Source: Chloroflexota bacterium
GTDB taxonomy: Bacteria > Chloroflexota > UBA5177 > JANWHV01
DNA: 9,069 nucleotides
Reading direction: 5' to 3'
Assembly (NCBI GenBank): GCA_025450375.1
Contig: JANWHO010000070.1
Span: 1-9,069 of the forward strand
Shown: positions 7,130 to 9,069 of the stretch, one piece after another
Position numbering within the stretch: the first letter of the stretch is position 1
Layout: each line of letters opens with the position of its first letter
The notes under the pieces: generated by a model
What the model was told of the DNA's origin: nothing
The model's input: the letters and a program-made list of their open reading frames with translations, nothing else
Database searches by the model: none
Position numbers and translations under genes: made by a program

Positions 7130-8506
7130 CTACTCGTCGAGCGCGGCCTCTGGGCCGTCGTCCGCCCAGACGCCATCGTCGCCGAGATCGTCCTCAGGGG
7201 GCAACTCGACGCCGTCCATGGCCGCCTTCACGCTAGGAGAGGGTTCATCCACCTGGCGTAAACTCAAGCCAAGGCGCCGGCGCACTGGATTGATATTGAT
7301 AACTCGGAGGGTTAACCGCTGGCCCTCGCTGACTACGTCCTTCCCGTTCTCCACCGCGTTCTCGGACAACTCGGAGAGATGGATCAGACCCTCGATCCCA
7401 TCGTCGATCTTGGCGAAGGCGCCAAACTTAGCCAGTTTTGTGATAGTACCTTCCACCAGGTCACCCACGTGGTATTTCTGATCCACGAGGGACCAAGGAT
7501 CCGGCTGGGCTCGCTTCAGGCTCAGGGCAATCTTCTTGGTATCGGGCTCGATACTGAGGACATAGACATCCACGTCATCCCCCACCGAGAGCACCTCGCT
7601 GGGATGATTGACTCTGCTGTACGAGATCTGCGAAATGTGAACCAGTCCGTCCGCCCCGCCCAAATCAACGAAGGCTCCAAAACTGGCCAGACTGGTGACC
7701 CGGCCACGACGCACTTGCCCCGTCTGTAGTTCCGCCAGCAACTCATCTTTTCGATGGCTGCGCTGCTCTTGCAAAGCGAGCCGTTCGGAGAGAATGAGCC
7801 GATTCCGGTTCCGGTTCAATTCGATAATCTTGAGCTTGAGAACCCGGCCCTTCATTTGCGCCAGACGGTCAATCACCTCGGAAGGTTCGCCCTCCTGACC
7901 CTTGGAGAGGCCGCGGAGTTCGGGGATCTGCGAGATCGGCACGAAGCCTCGTACTCCCAGGTCCACGATCAAGCCGCCCTTGTTGAAGTCGATAACCTCG
8001 GCCTCGATCACCTTCTCTTCCTGGAAGAGCTCCTCGGCCACGCGCCACGACTTCTCCATCCGGGCGCGGCGAATGGACAGAATCGCATGTCCGTCCGGGC
8101 CCTCGGGCTGCATCACATAGACGAGGATCTTCGAGCCGATTTTCAGCTCTCCGGTCACTTCCTCGTCCATCTCGCGCCCGTTGATCACGCCTTCGGACTT
8201 GAGACCCACATCGACCAAAACCTCGTCAGGGTCGATACGGGCCACGATCCCGTTCACCACTTCGCCTCGCTGGAGCGTGCGAAGGGCATGAGAAGGATGA
8301 TCGAGCAGCGAGGCCATGGTGTCCTCGCTCTCGTCCAACGGCAGAGGCGGTATGACGGGGGCCGCCGGCTGGACCCTTGGCGAATGAGATTCAACCACCG
8401 CATGACTGGGTGTGTTGTTTTCACTGGCCGGGTGCGACTCTTGCGCCTCGACCTCCCCGGATACGTCGTTCGTCGTCGGGGTGGGTATTTCCTGTTCGGT
8501 CAACAT
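7130..8506 (-). CDS. rpsA: 30S ribosomal protein S1 (four S1 domains)
   Basis: S1 binds mRNA on the small ribosomal subunit and aids initiation on weak or structured leaders. The 458-residue product has four S1 OB-fold repeats at about 79-148, 163-241, 262-331 and 346-417. The clearest signatures are SLASFGAFVDLGGADGLVHIS (272-292, here split by its core FGAFVDLGG) and FGAFAKIDDGIEGLIHLSEL (361-380). Four repeats fits many Gram-positive and Chloroflexi-type S1 proteins rather than the six-repeat proteobacterial form. An unstructured Pro/Ser/Glu-rich N-terminus (1-65) and an acidic tail (431-458) flank the repeats. The start is ATG 8506-8504, with AGGAG (8515-8511) only 4 nt away. It is the first gene of the unit running into clpC, radA and the B3/B4 gene, and is preceded by a structured leader. 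A general S1-domain RNA-binding protein is the alternative. Confidence 0.9.
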   Translation of the reverse strand: MLTEQEIPTPTTNDVSGEVEAQESHPASENNTPSHAVVESHSPRVQPAAPVIPPLPLDESEDTMASLLDHPSHALRTLQRGEVVNGIVARIDPDEVLVDVGLKSEGVINGREMDEEVTGELKIGSKILVYVMQPEGPDGHAILSIRRARMEKSWRVAEELFQEEKVIEAEVIDFNKGGLIVDLGVRGFVPISQIPELRGLSKGQEGEPSEVIDRLAQMKGRVLKLKIIELNRNRNRLILSERLALQEQRSHRKDELLAELQTGQVRRGRVTSLASFGAFVDLGGADGLVHISQISYSRVNHPSEVLSVGDDVDVYVLSIEPDTKKIALSLKRAQPDPWSLVDQKYHVGDLVEGTITKLAKFGAFAKIDDGIEGLIHLSELSENAVENGKDVVSEGQRLTLRVININPVRRRLGLSLRQVDEPSPSVKAAMDGVELPPEDDLGDDGVWADDGPEAALDE

Positions 8507-8603
8507 GTAGCTCCTACGGACGTAGTGTCAAACCCGCATCCGCCGGCTCCGCGATTCCAGTGGCAAGCACTGGAGACACTGCTCCCCGGATGCGTCTGTT
8601 TGC
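8507..8603 (-). ncRNA. Structured 5' leader of rpsA, candidate autoregulatory element
   Basis: The predicted transcript starts near 8603 and reaches the S1 start after about 97 nt. Its first bases pair with the far end of the leader. CAAAC (8602-8598) pairs with GTTTG (8533-8529), and CGCATCCG (8594-8587) pairs with CGGATGCG (8542-8535), separated by a 3/1 internal loop. Inside, TCCAGTG (8574-8568) pairs with CACTGGA (8562-8556) around a 5-nt loop. AGTGTC (8580-8575) can also pair with GACACT (8529-8524), next to the ribosome binding site, as a pseudoknot or alternative fold. GTAG-GAG-CTAC (8517-8507) can fold over the Shine-Dalgarno itself. Ribosomal-protein leaders commonly allow feedback by the encoded protein, and S1 autoregulates in Escherichia coli. 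That this leader does so is inference. Confidence 0.55.
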
Positions 8604-8609
8604 TCCAGT

Positions 8610-8618
8610 AGTATAACA
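8610..8618 (-). promoter_or_regulatory. Extended -10 promoter of the rpsA-clpC-radA unit
   Basis: On the minus strand TGT-TATACT (8618-8610) combines a TGn extension with a 5/6 -10 hexamer. The -35 region is poor (best GTAAGA, 3/6, at 18 nt spacing), as expected for extended -10 promoters. The predicted start is G8603 or A8604, one or two bases before the leader's outer stem, which supports the assignment. Confidence 0.6.
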
Positions 8619-8794
8619 CACTTTCACCGCCGCTCTTACCTGGAAAATTGGTTAGGGGGCGTGGTGGCTGCCTCGGCGATCGCTCGCGAATCCATGCCAT
8701 ACTGTGGGTACGCCTCCGTGTCCCTAAATCCGCGCCCGCGCGCGCGCCGTGATAGGTTCCGGAAATGTCGCTGATGCCACGAAAGGTTGAGGAA
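8619..8794. other. Divergent intergenic region with an alternating CG run
   Basis: This stretch separates the rpsA promoter from the plus-strand gene at the right edge. It holds an almost pure C/G run at 8731-8748, including five CG steps at 8737-8746. I find no convincing plus-strand promoter; CATACT at 8698-8703 lacks a -35 partner. No terminator or RNA gene is seen. Confidence 0.4.
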
Positions 8795-9069
8795 ATGGAG
8801 AAAGGATTCGCGCTCAACTGGGTTGTGTCGAACGATGGACGGACACCGCTTATTGGGGCCCGCGATCTGGAGCTCTTGGGTGAACTGGGCGCCAGGATGG
8901 TCCGCTTCGAGCTTCGGGTAGGCAGCGCGCCTGAGTGGTCCGACGAACTGGTCGGCCGCTATGCTGGCATCACGCGCCAGTTCACCGGGGCGGGCATCAC
9001 GCCGATCGGTCTCATCTATGCCGATGCCGTGCCCGGCGCCAGGCAAGCGGACTGGAACGCGGGCAACGC
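8795..9069 (+). CDS. Hypothetical protein, N-terminal part, possible glycosidase-like barrel
   Basis: The frame is open to the window edge, so only the first 91 codons are seen. Codons end mostly in G or C, as in neighbouring genes. The peptide starts MEKGFALNWVVSNDG and continues with LGARMVRFELRVG, PEWSDELVGRYAGI and GAGITPIGLIYADAVPG. This alternation of an 'aligned with the residue' strand (GARMVRFEL), a helix and another strand (TPIGLIY) resembles the first beta-alpha units of TIM-barrel glycoside hydrolases, but no catalytic residue is in view and I do not recognise the family. ATG 8795 is chosen because AAGG lies 8 nt upstream. ATG at 8765 or 8774 in the same frame would add ten or seven residues with weaker sites. 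It diverges from rpsA and is probably unrelated to it. No signal peptide is seen at this start. Confidence 0.6.
   Translation, partial: MEKGFALNWVVSNDGRTPLIGARDLELLGELGARMVRFELRVGSAPEWSDELVGRYAGITRQFTGAGITPIGLIYADAVPGARQADWNAGN

Noticed and set aside
7754..8611. A 285-codon plus-strand open frame opposite rpsA.
   Set aside because: It covers the S1 coding region and leader on the wrong strand and shows no domain; the S1 repeats on the minus strand explain the region.
7046..8650. Heat-shock operators (CIRCE or CtsR boxes) upstream of clpC or rpsA.
   Set aside because: I looked for the TTAGCACTC-N9-GAGTGCTAA pair and for tandem GGTCAAA heptads and found neither; a lone GGTTTGACA near 8525-8533 is part of the leader stem.
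8636..9046. A 136-codon minus-strand open frame at the right end.
   Set aside because: The opposite strand has an open frame to the window edge with better GC-ending codons, a ribosome binding site and a protein-like pattern; the minus frame also runs through the CG run.

Overview
The window is a gene-dense, GC-rich bacterial chromosome segment made almost entirely of housekeeping genes. No ribosomal RNA or other taxon marker is present, so placement is inference. A clpC-radA order, a four-repeat ribosomal protein S1, a type II fatty-acid gene pair and high third-position GC would fit a high-GC lineage such as Chloroflexota (Thermomicrobia-like), but this is not proven. I see no mobile element, CRISPR array, phage gene or toxin gene.

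Left part, plus strand (1-1114): the last 25 codons of a biotin carboxyl carrier protein-like gene (accB) overlap the TTG start of fabH by three bases. This is a fatty-acid initiation cluster: malonyl-CoA supply followed by the first condensation. It ends at a long, perfectly paired, apparently bidirectional terminator.

Centre-left (1162-2262): two tRNA-Ser genes, anticodons TGA and GCT, are read leftward from a strong-looking sigma70-type promoter and run into the same terminator. Divergent from them, a second good promoter drives a family 2 glycosyltransferase of the polyprenyl/dolichol-phosphate sugar transferase type. A tiny ATG-started frame overlaps its start codon.

Main block, minus strand (8603 down to 2285): one probable operon reads rpsA (S1) - clpC - radA - B3/B4-domain protein. 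An extended -10 promoter lies upstream of rpsA, and the deduced mRNA begins with a strikingly structured leader of about 97 nt. Stable hairpins lie between rpsA and clpC and between clpC and radA, so expression is probably graded along the unit. The four products are linked loosely by quality control: translation initiation (S1), proteolysis by a Clp unfoldase (ClpC), recombination and repair (RadA), and a free-standing domain related to the editing domain of PheRS-beta.

Right end, plus strand (8795-9069): the start of a gene diverging from rpsA and cut by the window edge. Its product looks like the first strands of a glycosidase-type barrel, but I cannot name it.

The most interesting element is the structured 5' leader of the S1 gene, a candidate autoregulatory ribosomal-protein leader. 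Otherwise the window is ordinary.
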